NCBI GenBank assembly: GCA_027604705.1
Contig: JADHYV010000007.1
Location: 62,001 to 126,000, forward strand
DNA: 64,000 nt
Reading direction: 5' to 3'
Source of the DNA: Allomyces arbusculus
Taxonomy: Eukaryota; Blastocladiomycota; Blastocladiomycetes; Blastocladiales; Blastocladiaceae
Each line of letters opens with the position of its first letter. The first letter of the stretch is position 1. Position numbers and translations under genes: made by a program. Shown here piece by piece: positions 33,757 to 44,317 of this stretch. The notes under the pieces were generated by a model. It made no database searches, had not been told where the DNA came from, and worked only from the letters and a program-made list of their open reading frames with translations.

Positions 33757-34363
33757 TCAGCTCCGTGTTGCCCCCGTGCCGCTCGCCGACGCCGCGTTGA
33801 GCAGTGCGGCGAAGTGCGGTCCGCGGTGTCCAAACGACCGGAATGACGGCCGCGACTCGAACGCGTGACGGGTCCTGTACAAAACACACGAAAAATGATC
33901 AAAAACATGAGATCCACCCACGTCACCGCGGTAAAAAGCCAGGCGTACTTTTGCTTCAGCTCGTTTTCCAGCGAAATGTCCTGCAGCGGGTCGGCGACCA
34001 GCAAGATGCCCACGGTGCTGACGACCATAGCGAGCAGTGCCTCCAGAATGATCTAGATATTCGGCGTCAATTATGGCGGGTGGAGAAGGTGTGGATCGTG
34101 CGCGCAGGCACGTACGTCGAGCGTCAGGCCGTCATCGACGCGGTCAATCGTCTTGAGGTACGACACGTCTGTGATCAGGACCGCCACCATCAGTGACTTC
34201 GCATTTTTCACAATCGCCGCGTCGAGCTTGCGGCGATGAGCAATCTTGCTGAGATTGTCGCGCGAGACTTACGCTCAAACGCCGAGTAGGCCGCGTGGCA
34301 CAGGACCAACAGGCCCAGGATCAGAACGGCGCGGCCAATTGCGGAACTTGGTGCTGAAGACAT
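33757..34363 (-). CDS. EMC5: EMC5/MMGT1, ER membrane complex subunit 5
   Basis: EMC5 is a two-helix subunit of the ER membrane complex, which inserts tail-anchored and multipass proteins. Four exons on the minus strand (34363-34273, 34168-34116, 34052-33922, 33874-33757) give 130 residues; human MMGT1 has 131. Helix 1 is AVLILGLLVLCHAAYSAFEH, then SYLKTIDRVDDGLTLD. Helix 2 is IILEALLAMVVSTVGILLVA. The conserved tail FESRPSFRSFGHRG matches the family's SFYVFNHRG. The last intron could be read through in another frame as a hydrophobic segment, but only splicing at GTGGGT...TACAG reaches the conserved tail. It is head-to-head with TMEM17. Confidence 0.9.
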
Positions 34364-34812
34364 GGTACAGCGTGCTGGGAAGAGATTGCAGCAAGTTGGC
34401 GCGTCCGCGTCGGCGTGGAATTCGAGATGAGCGGTTTGCAAATTTGCTTGAGAGCCGTTACTTTGGCGACTCGCGTCGTGGCGATTGCACGTGAAGCGTG
34501 ATCAAGAGCTCGGACGCCTGCACGACAGTTGACACTTGACAGACGCTGTCTCAATGGTGGTCGATCTCGCTCGGCTGCAGCACGGCGAGCGTGGACAACA
34601 AGCGTGGGGGATGGGACGCGACAGGATGCATTTCAAGCATTGTCTCGGGCACGTCGCGATGGATTCGGGACGACAACGACAGCGACGTTGATGATGATGG
34701 GACGAGCAGGGTCACTTCACTCGACTCAACCTCCTTCCTGCCGCCCATGATCCTTGACACCGCCTGTAATTCGCGACGACACGACTCGGTGCACTTGCTC
34801 CACCCACGTACG
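34364..34812. promoter_or_regulatory. Shared promoter region, EMC5 / TMEM17
   Basis: A 449-nt spacer between divergent starts. The TMEM17 frame stays open upstream to 34591, so part of this could be coding if translation begins earlier. No defined promoter box is seen. Confidence 0.4.
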
Positions 34813-35823
34813 ATGCCATCACGCCTCGACCCGTCTCTCCCGCTCAAGCCGCTCGCGCGCATCGCTGGTGACTGGCCCCCGCCGCCCAGCTCTGCATCAC
34901 GCGTTCATGGCGCGGCCTCTCCGTCAAGTTCATCGTCGGCACCCAAGTCGGCGACGACGGGTCTACGTCGAGCCGCATCAAGCGCGTTCTGGCGAGCAGC
35001 ACCCGGCGAACCGTTGAGCCACGTCGCTGAGCATCATGGCACACGCCATCTGCCAGCGTCGCCGGCCGACGGCCCGTCGCGGTCGCAACAGGCGCTGGAG
35101 TCGGTCGCACGCACGCTGTTTGAGCGGCATTTTCGGCAGCAGACGCTGCGTGTGGGGGTCGCGCCTGGGACCGCGCGGTTTGCCGTGGTGCCAAGTACGT
35201 CGTCCTGGCGAGTTGGGTGTGAGGGTGCGAACTGACGGCCTTGACTGTAGCGGACCGGCCGTTGCTCGGGTCGGTCGCATTGCACCTGCTGCTGTGGTTT
35301 ACAGCGCTGCTGTTCCCGTTTTGGATGGGGATTATGGCTTACGTGATGTGGGCCAAGGTGAGCAGGCTCGTGTTTTTCTTCAAGTCGTGACGTTCTTCCC
35401 CCGATAATGACTGCCTCGCCTTCGTTCGCGTAGATGCACACGTCCCCACCGCTAAACACCTTCTACCAATTCACGCTGTACTTCAACCTTGTGCTCTTCC
35501 TGATCGTCGAGCCCGGCCGCCTCCTGCTGGGCCTGCGCGGCAACCGCCGCGAAAAGGTCCCCGAACTTGCCGGCTTCCTGCTCCTCACGGGCATGCCGCA
35601 AGCCGTCGTGCTCGTGTATTTCGCGTGGCTACAGCGCGTACACGCCGGCTCAATCGTGTACCCCGTGGAAGTCGCGTTGAACGGGGTCTACTTGGCGGCA
35701 CTCGTGCTTCCACAGGGATCGCTCGCGTACAAGGTGGTCGGGCGCGTGTTTCGCGCGCTCGCGCTCGGGCCGGCGAGGGCCGATTGGGATGCGGCGGTGG
35801 GGGACTCGGGAGCAGAGACTTAA
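34813..35823 (+). CDS. TMEM17: TMEM17-like ciliary transition-zone membrane protein
   Basis: TMEM17 is a tetraspan protein of the MKS module at the base of cilia, where it helps gate the ciliary membrane. Exons 34813-35194, 35251-35357 and 35434-35823 give 292 residues. Four membrane segments are visible: LHLLLWFTALLFPFWMGIMA, FTLYFNLVLFLIVEPGRLLL, VPELAGFLLLTGMPQAVVLV, and one near VEVALNGVYLAALVL. The GNRREKVPELAGF block between segments 2 and 3 is almost identical to the family's GNLQEKVPELAGFWLL. The first 120 residues are Ser/Pro/Arg-rich and unconserved, so the ATG at 34813 is uncertain (the frame is open back to 34591). The gene implies that the organism builds a cilium, such as a zoospore flagellum. 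Confidence 0.82.
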
Positions 35824-35941
35824 AATGAGAGATTATATACAGGGGCGTTGTTGCGCGCGCGATCAATGAGAGCTTGTTGCCGCGATCGTATCTTTTGACA
35901 GCGCGAGGGGCGGTCGCAGACGCGCGGGTCTCGTCACGCAC

Positions 35942-35961
35942 GGGGGGGGGGGGGGGGGGGG
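35942..35961. repeat. Run of 20 guanines
   Basis: An uninterrupted homopolymer of 20 G on the + strand. Such a run can form G-quadruplexes, and its length may be unreliable in an assembly. Confidence 0.9.
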
Positions 35962-36632
35962 AAGGAGTAGGCCCCAGGACCGGACCGTTGTTCCGCCCCT
36001 TATTCCTGCTCACAGGCGCGCGGTCGCGCTGTCAGCGACCGTCGTCATGACGCCGTCCGCTCCGCGTGATGTGTCGCGACTGGGCACAAGGGACCGTCGG
36101 GTCATGCGCGCGCGGCTGCAAGTGACCTGGCGGGAACGGCACGATGCTGTGGGAGCAGCCCGGCGGCACACGCCAGCGACGGCGGTGCGATGGACCAAGA
36201 GACCGCGTGCGAGGCGTGAGAGACAGTCACGCGACCTGCACGCCTAGTTCGCGTCACGTCTCCCGGCGTGCCTCGCGTGCCTCCCACCACTCTGCTCGCT
36301 TGCTTGCTTCCTTTCGCCAGCGCGACCAGCGCGCCGCGAGCGAGCGCGCGTGCCAACCACGCGTGCCAACCACGCGCGCGCTCACAAGCGCTTCCCCACA
36401 GCGCGGTCGACCTCCCACGCCGCGCCCCCGTGCCCCGCGGGAACCCCACCGCGCGCGCCGCGGAGGACCCGCTGTTGTCGTTGATCGGCGACCACGGCCG
36501 ACCAATTTTGCGTTCCTTTCATGGATCACGAATCGCGCCACGCGCGCGTTCGCACACGCTCGGTCGCGCGCTGCCTTCCTCCTCCTCGTCACCCCCCTCG
36601 ACGCGCTCCTTCCCGGTCCTCGCGCTGGCCGC

Positions 36633-36638
36633 TATAAA
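36633..36638 (+). promoter_or_regulatory. TATA-box candidate of the Q-rich gene
   Basis: TATAAA in the context GCTATAAAGCCGCGG stands out in GC-rich sequence 132 nt before the ATG. A C/T-rich stretch with CTACACTCG about 35-40 nt downstream could be the initiation region. Confidence 0.5.
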
Positions 36639-36764
36639 GCCGCGGCACCCCCCCACACCGGCCGCTTCTCCTACACTCGACCTCGCGCTCCACTCCCGAC
36701 CGTCGCCGAGTTCTCTCCACCCCCACCACCTCCCCTTCCACCCCACCACACCCGATCCGCCACC

Positions 36765-38556
36765 ATGGGCCGCAAGTCGAACCAGCCCGCGCCTGCCCAG
36801 GCCGCCGCCGCGCAAGTTATTGGCCAGCAGCGTCCCGGTTCGCCGAACAAGCAGGCGCCCGCGTCGCCCGGCAAACAGGGTCAGCAGCAGCAAGCGCAGC
36901 AGCGCCCCGCGTCGCCCGGCAAGCAGCAGGCGCCGGCGTCTCCCGGCAAGCAGGGCCAGCAGCAGCCGGCGTCCCCTGGTAAGCAGGCCCAACAGCAGCA
37001 GCGCCCCGACTCGCCGTCGAAGAACAACCAACAGGCGCAGCAGCAGCAGAAGCCCAAGGAGGCGGCGGCCGCGCCCAAGTCGGCGCCCGCCGCGGTCAAG
37101 GAGCAGCCGGCGGCCACGGCGCGCCCGGGGTCGCCTAACAAGGCTGTACGTACCTACTGTTCATTTCCGATCGCCATCGTGGGCGACGCGAGCACACGTG
37201 GCTCGATCGTGGGTGGGGCCGGGTATAGTCGTACATGCCGCGATCGCCGCGATTCGCGACACAACGCGTCGGATCACGAGCTGGAAACTGACCAGATTGT
37301 TGGATCGCGCGGTTTATTAGGCCCCCGCCCAGCAGCAGCAGCAGGCCGGTAAGCAGCAGCAGCAGCAGGCGGCGCGCCCAGCGTCGCCGACCAACAAGGC
37401 TGCGGCGTCGACGACCGCGCAGGCCAAGCCCACGCAGCAACAGCAGCCTGCCTCGCCCGGCAAGCAGCAGCAGCAGCAGCAACAGCAGGCCAAGCCTCAG
37501 TCGGCCTCGCCCGGCAAGCAGCAGACGCAGAACCCGCAGCAACAGCAGGCTCGCCCGGCATCGCCGACCAACAAGGGTGCCACGCCTGCGCAGGCCCAGC
37601 AGAAGCAGCAGCAGCAGCAGCAGCAGGCATCGCCGGGCAAGATTGTTCTGAGTCACTCGTCGACGACACAGACGACCAAGGCGCCGGGCGATCAGAAGCC
37701 GATCATTGGCCAGACGCAGGCGCAGGTCGAGGCTCAGAAGAAGCAGGGCCAGCAGCACCAGCAGCAAGCGCGTCCGGCATCGCCTACCAACAAGGGTGCC
37801 GCGCCCGCGCAGGCCCAGCAGAAGCAACAGCAGCAACAGCAGCCCACTTCGCCCGGCAAGCAGCAGCAGCAGCAGCAGCAGGCCAAGCCCCAGTCGGCGT
37901 CGCCCGGTAAGCAGCAGTCTCAGCAGCAGCAGCAGCAGCAACAGCAGGCGCGCCCGGCGTCGCCGTCGAACAAGGGTGCCGCGCCGATGCAGCAGCCGCA
38001 GCAGTCCCCGCAGAAGCAGCAGCAGGCAACGCAGCTGCAGAACAAGCCCGCGCAACCGCAGCAGCAGGCCGCGAAGCCGCAATCGGCGTCGCCCGGTAAG
38101 CAGCAGACGCAGCAACAGCAGCAGGCCAAGCCGCAGTCTGCGTCGCCCTCGAAGCCCGCCCAGCAGCAGCAGCAGGCTAAGCAGCCGCAGCAGCAGCAGG
38201 CCGCGAAACCGCAGTCCGCGTCGCCCTCGAAGCCCGCTCAACAGCAGCAGGCGTCACCGTCCAAGCAGCATACGCAGCAGCAGCAGGCCAAGCCGCAATC
38301 GGCGCAGGCATCGCCGTCCAAGACGCAGACGCAGACGCAGCAACAGCAGGTCCAGCACCAGCAAGAGAAGCCGTTCGAGGCGCCCAAGCAGGCGCCGAAG
38401 GACAACAAGGAGCACCACCAGCAGCAGAAGGCGCAGCAGAATCAGGGCAAGCAGCGCCCCATGTCGCCGGCCAAGACGCACGGCATCCAGCAGCCCGCGC
38501 AGCACGGCAGCACGCAGCGTCAGTCGACGGGCTCGGGACAGAAGCGCTCGGTGTAA
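36765..38556 (+). CDS. Gln-rich repeat protein with many S-P-x-K motifs
   Basis: I do not recognise a family. Exons 36765-37145 and 37321-38556, joined in phase 0 across a 175-nt intron (GTACGT...TTAG), give 538 residues. Nearly all of it is glutamine, alanine, proline, serine and lysine. Units such as RPASPGKQ, SASPGKQ, ASPSKP and RPASPTNKG are separated by Q runs; I count about 19 S-P-x-K motifs. S/T-P-x-K is the CDK consensus, and SPKK-like repeats also bind the DNA minor groove in some histones. One non-repeat segment (KIVLSHSSTTQTTKAP) sits mid-protein, and the end is QRQSTGSGQKRSV. The protein must be disordered. The strong start context (CCACCATGGGC), TATA box and pyrimidine-rich leader suggest high expression. 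The repeats are imperfect at the DNA level, so this is not recent satellite expansion. Confidence 0.75.
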
Positions 38557-39368
38557 GGCGCGCAGTTTGATGTTTGTTTTCGAGGACCCGTCTTCGGGGT
38601 CGACGCGATTGGTGACGAGGACGCGTCCGCGTCGTCTCGAAAGTGAGTTGAAGGATAGAGGGGTTGCATGCACGCGTGCGGACGCGTCTGGTCTCTCCGC
38701 CTGATCCATTTTGAGTCGTGTCGGTCCTCTTTGTCGTCGCTTGCTGTCATTCCGGGCTGGGCCTGATTCTTTTTACCCCCTCCTGCCCCACTTCATATTT
38801 TGGGCGCTGCCCGCTTTCGTTTCGCTAGCGACTTGGGTTGGGTTGGTTTTCTCCATCGGCGAGATTGAACGCCGGCACTTCTTGTTGAGGAGCGGCACGT
38901 CTTTGGTCGTCGATGTCGTCTTCCTCCCTGATCTGTTCGTTTTCATGAACGAGATTGCGCGCTGTAACCGTTTTCGTTTCTGCGTGTTCTTTTTCAATCT
39001 TTCGGTCGTTCGCTACCCCGTTTCCTGGATGCCCCGCACGAAATATACGTGAAGCGATTTCCTATGTGCTCGTCTTGTCGCCGTTTGTGATTCCCGGTGA
39101 TAGTTGCCACCGTTTGCGCGAAATCGCGGTGTCGTGCGCGTCGGATTCTTGGTGCAGGGTCGAGTGCGGGAGCCTAACAACGCGGTAGAGCAATAGCATG
39201 AGCGGTTTGGGCCAGACTCAAGGAGGGGGTAAATATGGTTGCGCGACAGTGCGTGTTTGTCGTCAAAGGTGTGGGCACCAGCAAGTGTTTCACCCACGCT
39301 CGCACAAGCATTTGCGCAAAACGCAATCTAAAAGTGATGGAATCTACACAAAAAAACGAGCGACCCCA
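38557..39368. other. Convergent 3' spacer after the Q-rich gene
   Basis: About 810 nt between convergent stops, AT-richer and T-rich, probably long 3' UTRs. A + strand frame at 38711-39052 is hydrophobic only because of T-richness and is not supported. Confidence 0.45.
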
Positions 39369-40272
39369 CTACGGCAGGTCGCCATTCGCGGCTGCGGCAC
39401 TACTGCCCGTGCCGCTGCCGCCGCCGACGGCGGGGAGCGTCGGGGTCGTGCGGCCCCACACGGACCGCGCGCCAGCACCCGGCGCGCCGCCAGGCCACGC
39501 AATCCGGCGCGTAAGCAACGCCGACCTGGCCATGCGGCATTCAGACCGACACGCCTCGACCGCATCCCTCACCCCCCTTGCCATATCGCACCCAAACACA
39601 GACGTGGCCGCCGGCGGTGGATGGTGTGCGCGCCAGAGACTCGTTCCCACGGTAGGCCGTGCCTGTGCAGTACTCGTCGCGTCGGCGTGCGCGCGCCAGT
39701 CGCGCGTCATTTGCCGCAACGACGTCAGCGGGTCGGCCGTCGGTGCCGGCGGCAGCGTTGCAAACGCCGAGGTCGTGTAGGGCAAATAATCGTTTTCCGA
39801 GGACCCGGACGACGAGGATTCCTCGAGGTCGTCGTGGCCTGGGATCGCGGCAAGGAGCGTGCCGGCGTCGTTGCGGGCGCCGCGGACAACGGGGACGGCC
39901 GAGCGCAGGTGGTCGCGCTGCACGGCGGCAAGGTGCGCGAGCGCTGCCCAGGCGCGTGCGTGCGCGGCTTGCAGGTTGTAGACGGCCGCGAGGTATCGGC
40001 GGATGGCGGGCAGGATCAGGCGCTAGCGGAGCAGCAACAGCGGGATGGTGAGCGCGCGGAGGGCGGGCATATGGCAGCGGTGCGGGGGTTTGCGGTACGT
40101 GGAAAACGAGGCCGGCGCCTCCTGATGCGGCGAGAATCCAGAGCAGCGTGACGAGCCACGGTCGCTTGCGAATGGCGGCGGGCACGGTGCGGAGCCATGT
40201 TGTTGCGGCCGCACGCCGCGATACAGCTGCCGCAGGGCCGCGAGGTGCTGGTATTGGTGCTGATGCATTCAT
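39369..40272 (-). CDS. Unknown protein with one N-terminal membrane segment
   Basis: Exons 40272-40099 and 40022-39369, joined in phase 0 across a 76-nt intron (GTACCG...GCTAG), give 275 residues. The N-terminus is Ala/Pro/Arg-rich, followed by a likely membrane helix near residues 38-57 (RPWLVTLLWILAASGGAGLV). After the intron comes an amphipathic stretch (RLILPAIRRYLAAVYNLQAA, HARAWAALAHLAAVQRDHLR), then a Ser/Glu patch and a DPLTSLRQMTRDWRAHAD helix. The basic N-terminus plus one helix would suit a mitochondrial inner-membrane or ER protein, but I recognise no family. It is head-to-head with FBP1. Confidence 0.5.
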
Positions 40273-40699
40273 TGCAGCGAGTTGCAGCGTTGTTGGGGCG
40301 ACCGACTTGGCGAGGGAGCGGCACCAAGTCGTTGATGTTGCCGACGACGAGGACCGGCTCGGCAAAGAGCGCGAGACGTGAACCGGCAGCGGTCAGAAAT
40401 GTCAGTGGCCACGCGTTGTTGGCATCAGCGTGGTTTCGGGGGGAACCGGTCTGGCTGCCCCGAGAGGTTCCGAGCGGTCTCGGTGCGGGGGTCTCTCGCT
40501 GTCTCGCGGCCAGCAACTTGCGTTCGATCCTCGAGCCGACCACAGCCGCCCACGCGCCGCGCAGCACGCGGCCTGGTTTGGGTTCCCGTCCGGCCCAAGA
40601 GCTTGAGCACTCTCGGACCGACCGACCTCAAAAGGCACCCCTCGCCCGGCCGCCACTGCTCCCTTCCGCTCCCTGAGCTCCAATTCCCTAATCACGACC
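40273..40699. promoter_or_regulatory. Shared promoter region, unknown TM protein / FBP1
   Basis: A 427-nt spacer between divergent ATGs. FBP1 in fungi is usually repressed by glucose, but no specific operator was recognised here. Confidence 0.4.
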
Positions 40700-41885
40700 A
40701 TGGCCGACCACACGCAAACCAACCTGATCACGCTCTCGCGCCATGTGCTCGCCGAGCAGCGCGCGCACAAGGATGCGACTGGCGACCTCACGTTGCTGCT
40801 CGTCTCCATTCAGCTCGGCTGCAAGTTTGTCGCCACCTGCGTGCGCAAGGCCGGCATCGTCAACCTGTACCTATCGCGCACCCAACAAGATTCAATCCGC
40901 CAAACTGACCCGACGCGCCCGCGTATTTAGCACTGGTCTCGCTGGCGACACCAACGTGCAGGGCGAGGATCAGAAGAAACTCGATGTTCTCGCCAACGAG
41001 ATCTTCATTAACTCGCTGCGGTCGTCGGGCAAGGTCGCAATCATGGTCTCGGAAGAGGATGAGGACGTGATCATTGTCTCGGCGAAGGACCGCGACCCGG
41101 CGGGCCACGCTTACGCCGTCGTCTTTGACCCGCTCGACGGGTCGTCGAACATTGAGGCTGGCGTCTCGATTGGCACCATTTTTGGGATTTACAAGGTCGC
41201 TCCCGGGTCGACGGGCACGGCCAAAGACGTGCTGCGCGCGGGGCGCGACATGGTGTGTGCGGGCTACTGCATGTACGTCTGGGCTCGCCCAAGGTGGAGT
41301 CTTTCCCGTTTGAATTCAGCTCACGACCGTGTTCCCTCTAAATGCAGGTACGGCTCGAGCACGTCGCTCGTGCTCTCGACGGGCAACGGGTCGGTGAGCG
41401 GGTACACGCTCGACACGACCATTGGCGAGTTCATTCTCACGCACCCGAACATTCGCATCCCGCCGCGCGGCAAAATCTACTCGATCAACGAAGGCAACTC
41501 GGTCTACTGGGACGCGGCCTGCACCGAGTACTTCACATCGCTCAAGACGCGCACGGTCGACGGCAAGCCCGCGCCCTACTCGGCGCGGTACGTTGGGTCG
41601 ATGGTCGCCGACGTGCACCGCACGATTCTCTACGGCGGGATTTTCGCGTACCCGGCTGACAAAAAATCGGCCAGCGGCAAGCTGCGCGTGCTCTACGAGT
41701 GTTTCCCGATGGCGTTCTTGGTCGAGAATGCGGGCGGCCGCGCGACGACGGGGGCGCAGCGGATCCTGGATATGGTCCCGACGGCGATTCACCAGCGGTC
41801 GCCGATTTTCTTGGGGTCGCGCGACGACGTGGCCGATCTCGAGGCGTGCTATGCCAAGCACGGCAGTGGGGCGAAGAAGCAGTAG
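40700..41885 (+). CDS. FBP1: Fructose-1,6-bisphosphatase
   Basis: This enzyme hydrolyses fructose-1,6-bisphosphate to fructose-6-phosphate, the committed step of gluconeogenesis. Exons 40700-40866, 40931-41272 and 41348-41885 give 348 residues. The metal and phosphate site motif FDPLDGSSNIEAGVSIGT is intact. Others are VSEEDEDVI, GSSTSLVLSTG, GEFILTHPNIRIP, YSINEGN, ARYVGSMVADVHRTILYGG and the active-site KKSASGKLRVLYECFPMAFL. Both introns are 64-75 nt and split codons (GTACCT...TTAG and GTACGT...GCAG). The N-terminus MADHTQTNL has no Pro at position 2, unlike the yeast enzyme, whose Pro is the GID degron. Confidence 0.96.
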
Positions 41886-42597
41886 CGGCGGCCTGCCATG
41901 ACAGTCGTGGTAGCGGCACCAGTTCTTTTTTGTCGATCAGAAGCAAAGAGCTGGCAGAGTTTTATCTTGGGTGCAAAACAATACAATCAGCATGGAGGGC
42001 GCGTGGAAGCGCCCTCGCTCGTCGTCTCCATTTTCGTTGTTCGTCCTGAATCCCTGAGATCGAGAAGGATGTATGTCCAATGCACCTGGGGATTAAACAA
42101 CAAAAGGCAAACCCGAGCAGATGGAGCGTGACCTCAGATACTCACAGAACCAAACTGTGCCGCCAAACCGCTTCTTGATGGCTAGTGCCTGCGGGAGCAC
42201 AGCAAAAAATGATCACATGGTGGAGAATCCGGGTACCCCCCAACCTTTGTGGGACTCGGGGGGGTGATCCCGGGGTGGAAGTCATGCCTGCATGAGCCAT
42301 ACCTTCCACATAGTTATTGCACAGGGCGGGCTTTGAACCCACGCCTGTCCCGCGCATGGTCCACTGGACTCATTTCGACCCGGTGGCCACCTTTACAGGT
42401 TCAGGCGCGCAGGTTTTGGTTTGCACTCATAAACCTGTTTTTTGTATCAAATAGTAACACATCACCTGACAGCGTCTGACTCCCGCGCACTTCTTTCGAG
42501 TTCATGCAGCGACTTGAACCCATCGACGTCGTCGACAGGTGGGGCATCCAACAGCACGAACTCAATCACCAACCAATTCCCAGCAGCACGCAGCATC
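41886..42597. other. Spacer between FBP1 and KRR1
   Basis: About 710 nt. On the minus strand, 42301-42400 contains sequences like RNA polymerase III A and B boxes, but no tRNA folds (see rejected items). A hairpin-like CTGTGC...GCACAG pair lies near 42150-42200. The KRR1 promoter is presumably in the right-hand part. Confidence 0.4.
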
Positions 42598-44032
<1,435 letters not shown>

Positions 44033-44317
44033 GGTCCGGTCGGTTGCGTCGCGTCGTGGCTTTGATTCTCGTGTGCTTTGCCTTTTTGGTTTTTGGGAAA
44101 CGGCGAGGTGCGACCCCATCGTGGGCCGACTCGCTCTGTGAATACATTTCCGTTCCACGGCAACTCGTTGCAAAAGCGTTCAGCACGCTCAGAAAGAACG
44201 GACGGACAATGGTGTATGTAAAATATTAAGATGATAAGGGTCGAGCCAAATCCAGTGCTGCCTGCGACCACAGAGCAGCGCCCCCTCGCAACCCAACCAA
44301 CCGGCAACCACGCACAC

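Larger units (their letters stand above)
35824..36764. other. Spacer and promoter before the Q-rich gene
   Basis: About 940 nt. It holds the TMEM17 3' end, a 20-G run, a repeated CGTGCCAACCACG (about 36348-36374), and the promoter and pyrimidine-rich leader of the Q-rich gene. Open frames here are Arg/Pro-rich chance frames. Confidence 0.5.

Noticed and set aside
33874-33921. Read-through of the last EMC5 intron as a third membrane helix
   Set aside because: The read-through frame loses the conserved PSFRSFGHRG tail. Splicing at GTGGGT...TACAG restores it and gives the family length.
38711-39052. Hydrophobic + strand frame after the Q-rich gene
   Set aside because: The hydrophobicity comes from T-rich 3' UTR sequence, and no domain or splice context supports it.
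42140-42200. Short minus-strand segment with exon-like splice borders (GCAG before, GTGAGT after) near a CTGTGC...GCACAG pair
   Set aside because: No neighbouring exons can be found and the peptide in each frame is too short to assign.
42301-42400. tRNA-like sequence on the minus strand, with an A-box-like AGTCCAGTGG and B-box-like GGTTCAAAGCC
   Set aside because: The two boxes are only 21 nt apart, about 10 nt too close. A T-arm can be drawn, but no matching acceptor stem or 7-nt anticodon loop exists. It could be a decayed tRNA or tRNA-derived short repeat, but that is not supported.
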